Made by a program: the position numbers and the translations under genes. DNA of 52,610 nucleotides from DASUBN01 sp036500225 (GTDB lineage Bacteria > Pseudomonadota > Gammaproteobacteria > Natronospirales > REEB76), in NCBI GenBank assembly GCA_036500225.1, contig DASYCJ010000030.1:1-52610 (forward strand). Direction: 5' to 3'. This document shows positions 1 to 8,119 of the stretch, piece after piece. How positions within the stretch are numbered: position 1 is the stretch's first letter; each line of letters opens with the position of its first letter. Under the pieces are notes generated by a model. The model made no database searches. It was given only the letters and a program-made list of their open reading frames with translations, and was not told where the DNA came from.

Positions 1-43
1 GCCAGACCTCTTGGGAGAATTTGTCGGTGAAGCGCTTCAGCAT
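1..43 (-). CDS. Possible 5' end of an unidentified gene (partial)
   Basis: An ATG at 43 opens a frame that runs off the window edge, giving 14 residues beginning M-L-K-R-F-T-D-K-F. The same frame is open further upstream without an obvious start, and no good Shine-Dalgarno is visible before the ATG. It follows the acetyltransferase at 115-579 on the same strand, so it could be the next gene of that transcript. Too little is present to name a family. Confidence 0.25.
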   Translation of the reverse strand, partial: MLKRFTDKFSQEVW

Positions 44-114
44 GGAGTCGGCCCCGGAAAACAGGCTGTCATCGTATCTTAAAACCGAGGCTTTTCGCCC
101 CGGGATTTGACCTA

Positions 115-579
115 TCAGATGCCCAGGGCATCCTCGGAGTCCTCGGGCCCCAGGGCCTTACGCAGGCGCCGGGCGTCGCTCTCATCTTCGTAGTATTCGA
201 GCCAGGTGCCGTGATGCCGATAGCCCAGCGACTCGTACAGGGCGAAGGCGGCGGGGTTGTCTTCGCGAATCTCCAGGCGCATGTGCAGGGCGCCGCGCTC
301 CAGCACCGCCTGTTCGGCGGCCTTGAGGAGCATCCGGCCCAAGCCCAGCCGCCGTGCCGGCGGATCCACCGCCAGGGACTCTAGGTGTGCCTGCCGACCG
401 CGCACCCGGAGCAGGGTATAGCCCAGCACCGCGCCGCCTTCTTCCGCCACCAGCAAGATGGCGCTCTTGGCGGCCAGGGCGCGGTGGAAATCCAGGCGCG
501 TGAGACGGTCGTGATGGAAGCAGCGAAGCTCTATCGGCAGGAGGGTATCGATGTCGCGTTCTATGGCAGGGCGGATCAT
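115..579 (-). CDS. GNAT family N-acetyltransferase (RimI-like)
   Basis: A 154-residue protein with the GNAT fold, transferring acetyl from acetyl-CoA to an amine. The acetyl-CoA loop is R-R-L-G-L-G-R at about 76-82, preceded by the strand L-E-S-L-A-V, and the C-terminal A-L-Y-E-S-L-G-Y at about 113-120 is typical of RimI-like members. Its opening (IRPA..D.DTLLPIE.RCF) recalls N-terminal domains of GNAT/peptidase-C39 fusions, but no peptidase domain follows here. Substrate is therefore uncertain. The start codon lies only four bases from a palindromic repeat element and has no clear Shine-Dalgarno, so its own promoter may have been displaced. Confidence 0.85.
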   Translation of the reverse strand: MIRPAIERDIDTLLPIELRCFHHDRLTRLDFHRALAAKSAILLVAEEGGAVLGYTLLRVRGRQAHLESLAVDPPARRLGLGRMLLKAAEQAVLERGALHMRLEIREDNPAAFALYESLGYRHHGTWLEYYEDESDARRLRKALGPEDSEDALGI

Positions 580-583
580 GTTC

Positions 584-773
584 TAAAAATGCGTCTTTTG
601 CTTCCTGGCGTCGTGACGGACAGGATGTCCTAACGACGCGGTAGGGCAGGATGCCCGAGAGCGACGGGCGCTCATCTCGCCCATTTCGCTTCGCAGTCCT
701 CGCGTACACCAAGAGTACGCTCCGGCTGCTCGGCCGCGCGCGCCTAGCCAGTAAGCAAAATCCATCATTTTTA
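584..773 (+). repeat. Palindromic intergenic element, copy A
   Basis: The ends pair perfectly: TAAAAATG (584-591) with CATTTTTA (766-773). An internal loop follows, then a second stem of TTTTGC (596-601) with GCAAAA (755-760). Inside are three more hairpins: GGACA-GGA-TGTCC (618-630), GGGCA-GGA-TGCCC (644-656) and GCGTAC-loop of 7-GTACGC (702-720). The shared octamer GCCTAGCC is at 742-749. Related copies are at 16436-16558 and 34645-34771. It fills the gap between two minus-strand genes, and its left end nearly touches the acetyltransferase start. Confidence 0.75.
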
Positions 774-830
774 GGTGGGCGGCTTGGCTCCATTTTATCC
801 CCTCTCAGGCCCGGTCTCCAAAAAGGGGGT

Positions 831-1202
831 TCAGGCGACGGGATCGGAAACGATCTTTCGCCTGGTCGCCGAGAACAAGATGGATAGACCCAGCAACAGC
901 CCAGCACCCCATAAGAGATAGTACTGATGCAGGCGGACTGCGCCGAAGGCAGTCCACGCGGCGATGGCCAGGCAGACCGCGATGGCTGCCCGGCGATATC
1001 GGGGCTTCTCGATTTTGCGTGTGTCGAAGACCACGAAGATGCTCAAGGTTTGCAGACCCCAGTACAGGCCGACTTCGACACCGAAGAAGTGTATGCACAC
1101 TCCCAGGACCACACCGACGAAGCCGACGAACACCAATAGCCAACCCAGGGCCCGCTTGACCACATAGTCTGTCGGGATGTTCTTGTAATCCTCTTTTTCC
1201 AT
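831..1202 (-). CDS. Small integral membrane protein, function unknown
   Basis: A 123-residue protein with about four hydrophobic helices (roughly 17-38, 43-61, 72-90 and 95-110) and a basic C-terminal tail, so it is probably an inner-membrane protein. I recognise no enzyme motif. The start overlaps the stop of the upstream SrkA-like kinase gene by one base (TGATG), which implies translational coupling and a common transcript. No function can be inferred beyond that linkage. Confidence 0.75.
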   Translation of the reverse strand: MEKEDYKNIPTDYVVKRALGWLLVFVGFVGVVLGVCIHFFGVEVGLYWGLQTLSIFVVFDTRKIEKPRYRRAAIAVCLAIAAWTAFGAVRLHQYYLLWGAGLLLGLSILFSATRRKIVSDPVA

Positions 1203-2215
1203 CAGCGATTCCCCGGGTCCGTCTCCAACGGTGGTTCATCGAGCAGCGGCACCTGCTCGCGGAGAGCCTGTAGATGCTCTTCCCAATAGCGTGGCCCATC
1301 GAACCAGGGGAAGGCCCTCGGGAAAGCCGGGTCATCCCAGCGGCGGGCGATCCAGCAGGCATAATGCATCATGCGCAGGGTGCGCAGGGGTTCCACCAGC
1401 CAGAGTTCGGAGGGGTTGAAGTCCGCAAACTGGTTGTAGCCTTCCAGCACTGCCGCGAGCTGGATCTGCTGCTCATGGCGCTCGCCGGACAGTAGCATCC
1501 ACAGGTCCTGCATCGCGGGGCCTGAGCCGGAATCATCGAAGTCCACGAAGTGGGGGCCATCGTCGGTCCAGAGCACGTTACCCGGGTGGCAATCGCCATG
1601 CAGGCGCAGGGGATCCAGTTCACCGGCACGCTCGTAGCAACGGGCGATGCCCGCCAGCAAGAGGTCCGTGACTTCCTTATAACGCGGCTTCAAATTGTCC
1701 GGGATGAAGGGGCTCGCCAGCAGCCACTCCCGCGGAGTGCGGCCGTAAGTGTCCAGGCCGATGACGTGGCGGTGATGGAAGGGCTTGGTGCGGCCCACCG
1801 CATGGATGCGGCCCATGAAGCGCCCCATCCATTCCAGGTTATCTTCGCTCTCCAGGTCCGGCGCTCGGCCGCCCTGGCGCGGGAACACGGCGAAGCGGTA
1901 ACCCGCATGCAGCATGAGGCTGCGGCCGTCCGCATGGACGATGGGCGGTACTGCCGGGATCTCCAGCTCCGCCAGTTCCGCGGTATAGGCGTGCTCTTCC
2001 AGGATGGCGGCGTCGGTCCAGCGGGCAGGGCGGTAGAACTTCAGCACCAGCGGCTTGCCGTCTTCCACGCCCACTTGATAGACCCGGTTCTCATAACTGT
2101 TGAGCGCCAAGAGCGTGCCGTCGGGACGCCAGCCGGCCGCTTCAATGGCATTCAGCACTTCGTCCGGCGTTAGTCCGGCATAAGGTGCGTTCCTATTTGG
2201 CTCTTCTTCTTCCAT
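1202..2215 (-). CDS. srkA: Stress response serine/threonine protein kinase SrkA (YihE/RdoA family)
   Basis: A 337-residue protein of the APH/choline-kinase-like fold, close to the usual SrkA length. A lysine in V-L-K-F (about 59) fits the ATP-binding lysine. The catalytic loop H-G-D-C-H-P-G-N is at about 206-213 and the metal-binding F-V-D-F-D-D at about 223-228. Known SrkA is cytoplasmic, phosphorylates Ser/Thr, and protects cells in stress and stationary phase. In E. coli it precedes dsbA; here it instead precedes a small membrane protein with overlapping stop and start. The ATG at 2215 is followed by an acidic start, E-E-E-E-P. Confidence 0.9.
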   Translation of the reverse strand: MEEEEPNRNAPYAGLTPDEVLNAIEAAGWRPDGTLLALNSYENRVYQVGVEDGKPLVLKFYRPARWTDAAILEEHAYTAELAELEIPAVPPIVHADGRSLMLHAGYRFAVFPRQGGRAPDLESEDNLEWMGRFMGRIHAVGRTKPFHHRHVIGLDTYGRTPREWLLASPFIPDNLKPRYKEVTDLLLAGIARCYERAGELDPLRLHGDCHPGNVLWTDDGPHFVDFDDSGSGPAMQDLWMLLSGERHEQQIQLAAVLEGYNQFADFNPSELWLVEPLRTLRMMHYACWIARRWDDPAFPRAFPWFDGPRYWEEHLQALREQVPLLDEPPLETDPGNR

Positions 2216-2332
2216 GCCGCCAGTCTAACCTTGTGCCACCTTAAAAGCCCCACTTATGCCGTTGTCGCATCGGAGCGGGTAGAATCCAATCGCTCCCGCA
2301 GGTCGGCAGGAGAACGACACAGGGATTCACTT

Positions 2333-2908
2333 GTGACCCATACACCAGACTCGTCCTTTTGGTTCGTCGGCTTCGGCATGCTTCTGGTGTTGCTCGCGCT
2401 CCACTGCGGTATCGGACTCATGCTGAGGAGCCGAAGCGTCAAGGATTGGAAGAGCACGGATGGGTTGCTCGACCAGTTCGATGCATTCCCGATATTTCAG
2501 TACTCGAGGACCGGCACCAGCCAGACCGGCGTCGGCATAGAGGCGGAATACAGTTATTCCTATGGACAGGCGGAATTCAAAGGCAAGTACGTCAGCGTCT
2601 TGGATTTTCCACCCAGGCTGTGGACCACGCCGTATGGGCAACTGGCGCCGGGTCTGAAAGACGCTTACGAGCACAAGCGGCCCGTGAAGGTGTTGCTTGA
2701 CCCGGAGAAGCCGCATCACGCAGTACTCTCAGTGCAGCCGGTCTCCTCGGGGATGAAGAAGTCAGCGCTGGCTCTGCTGATCGGCGGTTTCGCCATCTGG
2801 TTCTCTTATATTCAGATGATCACCGGTGTGGACTGGATATACGGCGCTGCCCTTGGCCTTGTGGTCTATGGGCTCTTCGCCATGGGCTGGCTGTCTACAG
2901 CGTTCTGA
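2333..2908 (+). CDS. DUF3592-type membrane protein
   Basis: A 191-residue protein from a GTG at 2333, chosen because AGGGA lies about eight bases upstream; an earlier ATG at 2231 would add a polar, poorly conserved extension. It has one N-terminal helix (about 10-30), a central extracytoplasmic or cytosolic beta domain of about 100 residues with the P-V-K-V-L-L-D-P-E-K motif typical of DUF3592, and two C-terminal helices. Family function is not established. A second DUF3592-like protein is at 47248-47925. It is divergent from srkA and five bases upstream of the BtuF-like gene. Confidence 0.7.
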   Translation: MTHTPDSSFWFVGFGMLLVLLALHCGIGLMLRSRSVKDWKSTDGLLDQFDAFPIFQYSRTGTSQTGVGIEAEYSYSYGQAEFKGKYVSVLDFPPRLWTTPYGQLAPGLKDAYEHKRPVKVLLDPEKPHHAVLSVQPVSSGMKKSALALLIGGFAIWFSYIQMITGVDWIYGAALGLVVYGLFAMGWLSTAF

Positions 2909-2913
2909 TCCCC

Positions 2914-3717
2914 ATGCCAGCACGTTATCCCGAACGCATCGTCTGTCTCACGGAGGAGACTACCGAGACTATCTATCTCTTGGGTCAGCAGCACCGCATC
3001 GTTGGTATCTCAGGTTTCACAGTGCGCCCGCCTGAGGCGCGCCAGGAGAAACCCAAGGTCTCGGCCTTCACCAGCGCCAAGCTGGATAAGATCGTGGCTT
3101 TGAAGCCGGACCTCGTATTGGGTTTCTCGGACCTGCAGGCGGATATCGCCGCCGATCTCGTGAAGCTGGGTCTGGAAGTGCACATCTTCAACCACCGTTC
3201 CGTGGCGGATATCTTCCGCATGATCTCGACTCTAGGCGGCATACTGGGCTGCGAGGCCGAGACCCAGAAATTGGTGGCGGAGCTGGAAGCGGGTCTGTAC
3301 AAGATCAGGGATGCGGCGGCCAAGCTGCCGCGCAGACCCAAGGTCTATTTCGAGGAATGGGATGAGCCGCAGATCTCCGGCATCGCCTGGGTCTCGGAGT
3401 TGGTGGGTATCGCCGGGGGTGATGACATCTTCCCGGAGCTGGCCAAGGAAGCCCTGGGCAAGAACCGCATCGTACGCGACCCTCTGGAGGTGCCGCGGCG
3501 GGCTCCGGACATAATCCTCGGCTCCTGGTGCGGGAAGAAGTTCCGCCCCAAGCAGGTCGAGGCCCGCCCCGGCTGGGCTGAGGTGCCGGCAGTGCGCGAT
3601 GGGGAGCTGCATGAGATAAAGTCTCCTTTGATCCTGCAGCCGGGACCCGCAGCGCTGACGGATGGGGTACATGCAATTCATCAAGTCATCTCAGATTGGC
3701 AAGATAAAGCCCGCTAG
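2914..3717 (+). CDS. BtuF-like periplasmic-binding-fold protein (cobalamin/iron-complex type)
   Basis: A 267-residue protein of the helical-backbone metal-receptor fold: an N-terminal domain opening R-I-V-C-L-T-E-E-T-T-E-T, a lobe containing K-P-D-L-V-L-G-F, then a long linker helix and a C-terminal lobe. Homologs bind vitamin B12 or siderophores for ABC importers. No signal peptide is present, and no permease or ATPase gene is nearby. A cytoplasmic role or a shared transporter elsewhere are both possible. The 3' end overlaps the next frame by up to 56 bases. Confidence 0.75.
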   Translation: MPARYPERIVCLTEETTETIYLLGQQHRIVGISGFTVRPPEARQEKPKVSAFTSAKLDKIVALKPDLVLGFSDLQADIAADLVKLGLEVHIFNHRSVADIFRMISTLGGILGCEAETQKLVAELEAGLYKIRDAAAKLPRRPKVYFEEWDEPQISGIAWVSELVGIAGGDDIFPELAKEALGKNRIVRDPLEVPRRAPDIILGSWCGKKFRPKQVEARPGWAEVPAVRDGELHEIKSPLILQPGPAALTDGVHAIHQVISDWQDKAR

Positions 3718-4342
3718 GCCGGAACGGCGCACGCTGTTCCATCGCACGGCGGCGAGCGCCATAGACGTGGTGACGCTGTTCCGCCACGCCATGTTCCATG
3801 ATGTGAAGAGCACGCTGTTCAACTACGGCGTGAACGTGGCCATGACGCTCCTGGCTATCCTGCTCATGCGCCATATGCATACCGGCGCCTACCAGCTCTT
3901 CTATAACTTCGTCACCGGCGTGCTGAACCCGGACATCCTCATCATCCTCGCGTCCTTCTCCATCGTGCTGGTGGGGGCGGAGTTCATCTTCGTCGGCCTG
4001 ACCTTCTACCCGAAGGGTTACGTGCCGAACCCGGTGGTGAAGCTCGTCACCAGCATCCGCGATTCCATCGTGGTGCTGTCGGGGGCTTCCCTGTCCCTGG
4101 CGGTGCTGATGTTCGGCCAGGACCCGGTGGGCCGCTGGGAAGCTTGCGCCACGGCGGTGGTGTACTTCGCCAGCGCGTATCTGGTGGCGTTCCTGCTCCT
4201 GGCGCCGTTCTGGCTGGATTCCCGGCGCATCACGGACCGGGTGGCCCTGGTCGGCGCAGGCCTGGGCTTGATCGCGCTGGTATGGTTCTGGCCGGACCTC
4301 TTCAATCCGGACTTCATCAAGTTGGACAAGGTGATCGGCTGA
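3662..4342 (+). CDS. Polytopic membrane protein, function unknown
   Basis: About 226 residues with four to five hydrophobic helices, containing conserved-looking polar loops such as F-Y-P-K-G-Y-V-P-N-P. I do not recognise the family; it resembles PsiE-type proteins only in being small and helical. The start is uncertain. ATGs at 3662 and 3671 both lie inside the preceding gene (the second has GGATGGGG just upstream), while GTG 3767 or ATG 3791 would avoid overlap. It ends one base before the DUF1801 gene start. Confidence 0.65.
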   Translation: MGYMQFIKSSQIGKIKPARPERRTLFHRTAASAIDVVTLFRHAMFHDVKSTLFNYGVNVAMTLLAILLMRHMHTGAYQLFYNFVTGVLNPDILIILASFSIVLVGAEFIFVGLTFYPKGYVPNPVVKLVTSIRDSIVVLSGASLSLAVLMFGQDPVGRWEACATAVVYFASAYLVAFLLLAPFWLDSRRITDRVALVGAGLGLIALVWFWPDLFNPDFIKLDKVIG

Positions 4343-4343
4343 G

Positions 4344-4793
4344 ATGGCTGTGAAAAAAGATCAGAGCGGCGCCTCGGCGCGCATCGACGAACATATAGCG
4401 AGCATCAAGGACTGGCGGGGCAAGACCTTCGCTGAGCTGCGCAAGGCCATCCTCTCGGTTGATCCCAAGATCATCGAGGAATGGAAATGGATGGGCAGCC
4501 CCGTCTGGTCCCGGGACGGCATGATAGCAGTGGCCAACGCCCACAAGGGCAAGGTGAAGGTGACCTTCGCCCATGGCGCAGCGCTGAAGGACCCGGACAA
4601 ACTCTTCAACGCCGGCAACGGCAACACCCGGCGCGAGATTGACCTCTTCGAGGGCGACAAGGTGCACGGCGCCGCCCTGAAGCGGCTGGTGCGCGCGGCC
4701 ATCCAGTTCAACCTCACCAAGTTGAAGAAGAACACCAAGATGAAAAAGAAGGCGCCGGCCTCCGCCAAGGCGCACGCACCCAAGAAGAAGTGA
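4344..4793 (+). CDS. DUF1801 (YdhG-like) domain protein with basic tail
   Basis: A 149-residue protein whose body (about 12-125) matches the DUF1801 pattern: I-D-E-H-I-A-S-I-K-D-W-R, then E-W-K-W-M-G-S-P-V-W and K-V-K-V-T-F-A-H-G-A. It ends in a lysine/alanine-rich tail (about 128-149) reminiscent of nucleic-acid-binding tails. The biochemical role of the family is not firmly known. The start codon follows the preceding stop by one base, so it is probably co-transcribed with the membrane protein before it. Confidence 0.85.
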   Translation: MAVKKDQSGASARIDEHIASIKDWRGKTFAELRKAILSVDPKIIEEWKWMGSPVWSRDGMIAVANAHKGKVKVTFAHGAALKDPDKLFNAGNGNTRREIDLFEGDKVHGAALKRLVRAAIQFNLTKLKKNTKMKKKAPASAKAHAPKKK

Positions 4794-4815
4794 GGCTCTT
4801 CGCCGCCAGCCGGGG

Positions 4816-5532
4816 CTAGTGCTTGGCCGGTCTCGCCCCGGCAGTGCAGGCGTTATAGGTCAGCTGCACCTTGTCCAGGCAGTAGGTCTCGCGGATCTCG
4901 CGGACGTTGAACGGGGTCTTCTCCCAGTCGCTGCCGTCCGGTGTCTGCCGATACACACGATGTTCGCCGGTGACATCGATGGTGTTCGCATCCGGCATGG
5001 TCACCTGGAACTCGCTCTGTTGCCCGTTCGAGGCGGGGAGATAGGCGTCTTCGTACAGTGTGTGGTGCCACAGGCTGGTGAGCTTGCCGGCCTTGATGGT
5101 GAACAGCGAGATGGTCCTGTGGATGGTGTTGGCGCTGCTGGCATCCGTGGTGCTCACCAGCACCGTGTCGCCGACGCCCGGAAGGTCCGGACCCGACTTG
5201 ATCTCTTCCACGGCTCCCACCACGCCCGCGTCGATGGCCTTGCCGTCACTACAGCTGACCGCGAACAGGATGCCATTGATGGGCGCTTGCCAGCCGATGC
5301 CCAGCCACTGGATCTGCGGGTTGAGGGTGGTCAGGGTCAGTTGCCTGGAGTGGTCCACGATCTCGCTGGTGTCGGGGAGGGCGGCTTTCTTCGCCTCGGG
5401 CCGGTCCGAGAAATCGCTCACTAGGCTGTGCAGGTCGAGCTTCTTGCAGGCGGTGGTGCCGGGAGCCGCGAAGGCCGGCGCGCTGGACGCCAGCAGGCAC
5501 AACATCAATCCAAGTCTGGTGCGGTTGTTCAT
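4816..5532 (-). CDS. Secreted or periplasmic protein of unknown function
   Basis: A 238-residue protein with a clear Sec signal peptide, cleavage expected after A-F-A near residue 22. The mature part contains four cysteines (near the N-terminus, in the middle and two near the C-terminus: T-Y-C-L-D and Y-N-A-C-T), so disulfides are plausible. The rest looks beta-rich with no recognised catalytic motif. It lies 33 bases downstream of purC on the same strand, but a functional link to purine synthesis is not evident. Confidence 0.7.
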   Translation of the reverse strand: MNNRTRLGLMLCLLASSAPAFAAPGTTACKKLDLHSLVSDFSDRPEAKKAALPDTSEIVDHSRQLTLTTLNPQIQWLGIGWQAPINGILFAVSCSDGKAIDAGVVGAVEEIKSGPDLPGVGDTVLVSTTDASSANTIHRTISLFTIKAGKLTSLWHHTLYEDAYLPASNGQQSEFQVTMPDANTIDVTGEHRVYRQTPDGSDWEKTPFNVREIRETYCLDKVQLTYNACTAGARPAKH

Positions 5533-5565
5533 GGATCCATCCCCCGATCTATTTGGTTTTGATAC

Positions 5566-6459
5566 TCAGGTCTTGGTGAGACGCTCGTAAGCCTCGCGGT
5601 ATTTTTCGGCGGTCTTGGCGATGATGTCTGCGGGCACCTTCGGCGCCGGCGGCTTCTTGGGCCAGTCCAGCGTCTCCAGGTAGTCACGCACGAACTGCTT
5701 GTCGTAGGAAGGCGGGCTGATGCCTTCTTTATAGGTATCCGCCGGCCAGAAGCGGGAGGAGTCTGGCGTCAGCACCTCGTCGATGAGATACAGCTCGCCG
5801 GCCTTGTCCACGCCGAACTCTAACTTGGTGTCGGCGATGATGATGCCGCGCTCCCAGGCGTACTTGGAGGCGAAGTCGTAGATCTCCAGCGTCACGTCCC
5901 GCACCCGTTCCGCCAGGGACGGGTCCAGCAGCTTCAACACTTCGTCGAAAGGGATGTTCTCGTCATGCTGGCCCTTGGGCGCCTTGGTGGCGGGGGTGAA
6001 GATGGGCTGCGGCAGCTTGGCTGCCTGCTTCAGGCCCTTGGGCAGCGGGATACCGCACACGTCGCCGGTCTTCTGGTAGTCCTTCCAGCCGGAGCCGATG
6101 AGGTAACCACGGGCCACCGCCTCGATGGGCAGCGCGCGCAGCTTGCGCACGATCACGGCGCGGTCCTTGAGGACGGCCTGCTCGGCCGGGTCCCGCACCA
6201 CGTCTTCCACGGCCAGGTCCGTGAGCTGGTTTGGTATGATGTGCGCCGTCTTGTGGAACCAGAAGCGCGAGATGCCGTTCAGCACCGCGCCCTTGCCGGG
6301 GATCGGGTCAGGCAAGACCACGTCGAAAGCCGAAAGGCGATCGGTGGTGACGATGAGCAGGTGCTCGGGGCCGGCGTCGTAGATGTCCCGCACCTTGCCG
6401 CGATGCACCAGGGGCAGGCCTTTAAGGTGGGTCTCGAATACGACGGGCGTGGCGGTCAT
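5566..6459 (-). CDS. purC: Phosphoribosylaminoimidazole-succinocarboxamide synthase
   Basis: SAICAR synthase, which condenses CAIR with aspartate using ATP in de novo purine synthesis. At 297 residues it is the longer form of the enzyme. Visible family segments are H-R-G-K-V-R-D-I-Y near the N-terminus, A-R-G-Y-L-I-G-S-G-W-K-D-Y for the nucleotide and substrate pocket, and D-T-K-L-E-F-G and D-E-V-L-T-P-D-S-S-R-F in the C-terminal half. The ATG at 6459 is preferred over a TTG six codons earlier, because M-T-A-T-P fits the family start. The gene is divergent from djlA. Confidence 0.95.
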   Translation of the reverse strand: MTATPVVFETHLKGLPLVHRGKVRDIYDAGPEHLLIVTTDRLSAFDVVLPDPIPGKGAVLNGISRFWFHKTAHIIPNQLTDLAVEDVVRDPAEQAVLKDRAVIVRKLRALPIEAVARGYLIGSGWKDYQKTGDVCGIPLPKGLKQAAKLPQPIFTPATKAPKGQHDENIPFDEVLKLLDPSLAERVRDVTLEIYDFASKYAWERGIIIADTKLEFGVDKAGELYLIDEVLTPDSSRFWPADTYKEGISPPSYDKQFVRDYLETLDWPKKPPAPKVPADIIAKTAEKYREAYERLTKT

Positions 6460-6540
6460 GGGGTTCCAGAGGATCAAGCTTGATTTGCGCGTATCTTGCC
6501 ATATGGACTATGTCGAAGTAATCCGTCCAGGGAATCAGCG

Positions 6541-7350
6541 ATGAACCTCATAGGCGCCTTGATCGGCGCGGTACTCGGCTACTGGCTGGGCGGCCCTATC
6601 GGCATGATCCTGGGTGCGATGCTCGGCCAGAGCGTCAGCATCGGCGTGTCCCGAGGGGGCTGGAGCGGTTTCGATGCGACGCGGTCCCAGCAAGCATTCT
6701 TCACTGCCACCTTCTCGGTGATGGGTCACATGGCCAAAGCCGACGGCGTGGTCTCGGAGGACGAGATCCGGGCCGCCAATGCGGTGATGGCGCACATGAA
6801 CCTGGATCCGGCGCAGCGGCTCGCTGCCATCCAGCTCTTCAACCAAGGCAAAGAATCGGGCTTCGACCTGGATGAGGCGCTACGCAACCTGCGCACCGCT
6901 TGCCACGGGCGGCGCGACCTCTTAGGCATGTTCCTGCAGATCCAGCTGCATGCCGCCATGGCGGACGGGGTGATCGAACCCGCCGAGCGACGCGTGCTGG
7001 AACGCATCTGCGACCTGCTCGGCATCCCCGAATTCGAACTAAATCAATACGAGCAGTTCATCCGCGCCCAACAGCGCGGCGGCGCTGCCGGCGGGCGTAC
7101 CGGCGGCGGTGGCGGTTTCCGCGATACGCGGACCGACAACCTCACAGCGGCCTATCAGACATTGGGCGTGGCTTCGAGTGCCACAGATGCGGAGATCAAG
7201 ACTGCGTACCGGCGCCTGATGAAGGACAACCATCCGGACAAGCTTGTGGCACGCGGCCTGCCGGAGAACATGATCAGGCTGGCACAAGAGAAGGTGCAGC
7301 AGATCAACGTGGCCTATGACGTTATCAAGCAGGCGCGGGGAATAAAGTAG
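6541..7350 (+). CDS. djlA: Co-chaperone DjlA (membrane-anchored J-domain protein)
   Basis: A 269-residue protein with the DjlA layout: an N-terminal glycine-rich membrane anchor (about 1-30), a TerB/YebE-like helical domain (about 50-170), a Gly/Arg-rich linker (about 180-200), and a C-terminal J domain with N-H-P-D-K-L. The J domain stimulates DnaK ATPase at the inner membrane. The ATG at 6541 is preferred because it follows CAGGGA and begins the anchor directly. The methyltransferase gene starts 22 bases after its stop. Confidence 0.93.
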   Translation: MNLIGALIGAVLGYWLGGPIGMILGAMLGQSVSIGVSRGGWSGFDATRSQQAFFTATFSVMGHMAKADGVVSEDEIRAANAVMAHMNLDPAQRLAAIQLFNQGKESGFDLDEALRNLRTACHGRRDLLGMFLQIQLHAAMADGVIEPAERRVLERICDLLGIPEFELNQYEQFIRAQQRGGAAGGRTGGGGGFRDTRTDNLTAAYQTLGVASSATDAEIKTAYRRLMKDNHPDKLVARGLPENMIRLAQEKVQQINVAYDVIKQARGIK

Positions 7351-7372
7351 CTTAGGAAGAGTGGGAAGACAG

Positions 7373-8095
7373 ATGGACGCACGGGTACGACTTCAAGATT
7401 ACGTCGAGGAAAGCCGCATCGGCTTCTGGTTCCTGGGCACCCTCACCTGGGAGAAGCAGGTGGTAAAAGTGGCGCTCGCGGACTTGGCCAAGCTGCTGCC
7501 GGAACCAGAATTACGCTGCGCCACGGTGCTGGATGCGGGCTGCGGCCAGGGCAAGGCCCTGAAGCTGCTGAAGCAACAGTTCAAGCCGGTCAATCTCATA
7601 GCCGTGGACCTGGATCCGCACGCGATCCTGGCTGCTCGCGCCGAAGCGAAGCGGCGCAAGCTCAGACCTGAATTCATCGAAGCGGATTGCGCTTCGATAC
7701 CCCTGCCGGATGCGAGTGTGGATCTGGTGTTCTGCCACCAGACCCTGCATCACCTGGTGCGCCAGGAAGAGACCCTCGCGGAGTTCCGCCGCGTGCTCAA
7801 GCCGGGCGGCTTGTTGCTCTTGGCGGAATCCGCCAAGGCCTACATCCACTCCTGGGTGATCCGGTTGTTGTTCCGCCATCCCATGCACGTGCAACACACC
7901 GCGCCGGAATACCTGGAGATGGTGCGCCGCGCCGGCTTCGAGTTCAGCCCGGCCAACGTCTCCTATCCCTATCTATGGTGGAGCAGAGCCCGTGACTTCG
8001 GTCTGCTGGAACGCTGGCACATCCGGAATCCGCCGCCGCACGGGCTGCGTGAAGAGACGTTGGTCAATCTCGTAGCCCGCAAACCCGTCAAGTAG
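7373..8095 (+). CDS. Class I SAM-dependent methyltransferase
   Basis: A 240-residue protein with methyltransferase motif I, V-L-D-A-G-C-G-Q-G at about 52-60, an acidic end of strand 2 (A-V-D-L-D), motif II-like S-V-D-L-V-F-C-H-Q-T-L-H-H, and post-motif V-L-K-P-G-G-L-L-L-L. This is the UbiE/COQ5-like methyltransferase_11 group. The substrate cannot be told from sequence. The ATG at 7373, preceded by GGGAAG, is chosen over an in-frame GTG at 7361. It is convergent with the serine hydrolase gene. Confidence 0.85.
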   Translation: MDARVRLQDYVEESRIGFWFLGTLTWEKQVVKVALADLAKLLPEPELRCATVLDAGCGQGKALKLLKQQFKPVNLIAVDLDPHAILAARAEAKRRKLRPEFIEADCASIPLPDASVDLVFCHQTLHHLVRQEETLAEFRRVLKPGGLLLLAESAKAYIHSWVIRLLFRHPMHVQHTAPEYLEMVRRAGFEFSPANVSYPYLWWSRARDFGLLERWHIRNPPPHGLREETLVNLVARKPVK

Positions 8096-8119
8096 AAGCC
8101 AAAGGCGCAGCAGCTTTTG

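Noticed and set aside
618..656. Two GGA-loop hairpins as the start of a CRISPR-like or tandem repeat array
   Set aside because: Only two related hairpins exist and no regular spacer pattern follows; they fit better as parts of the palindromic element.
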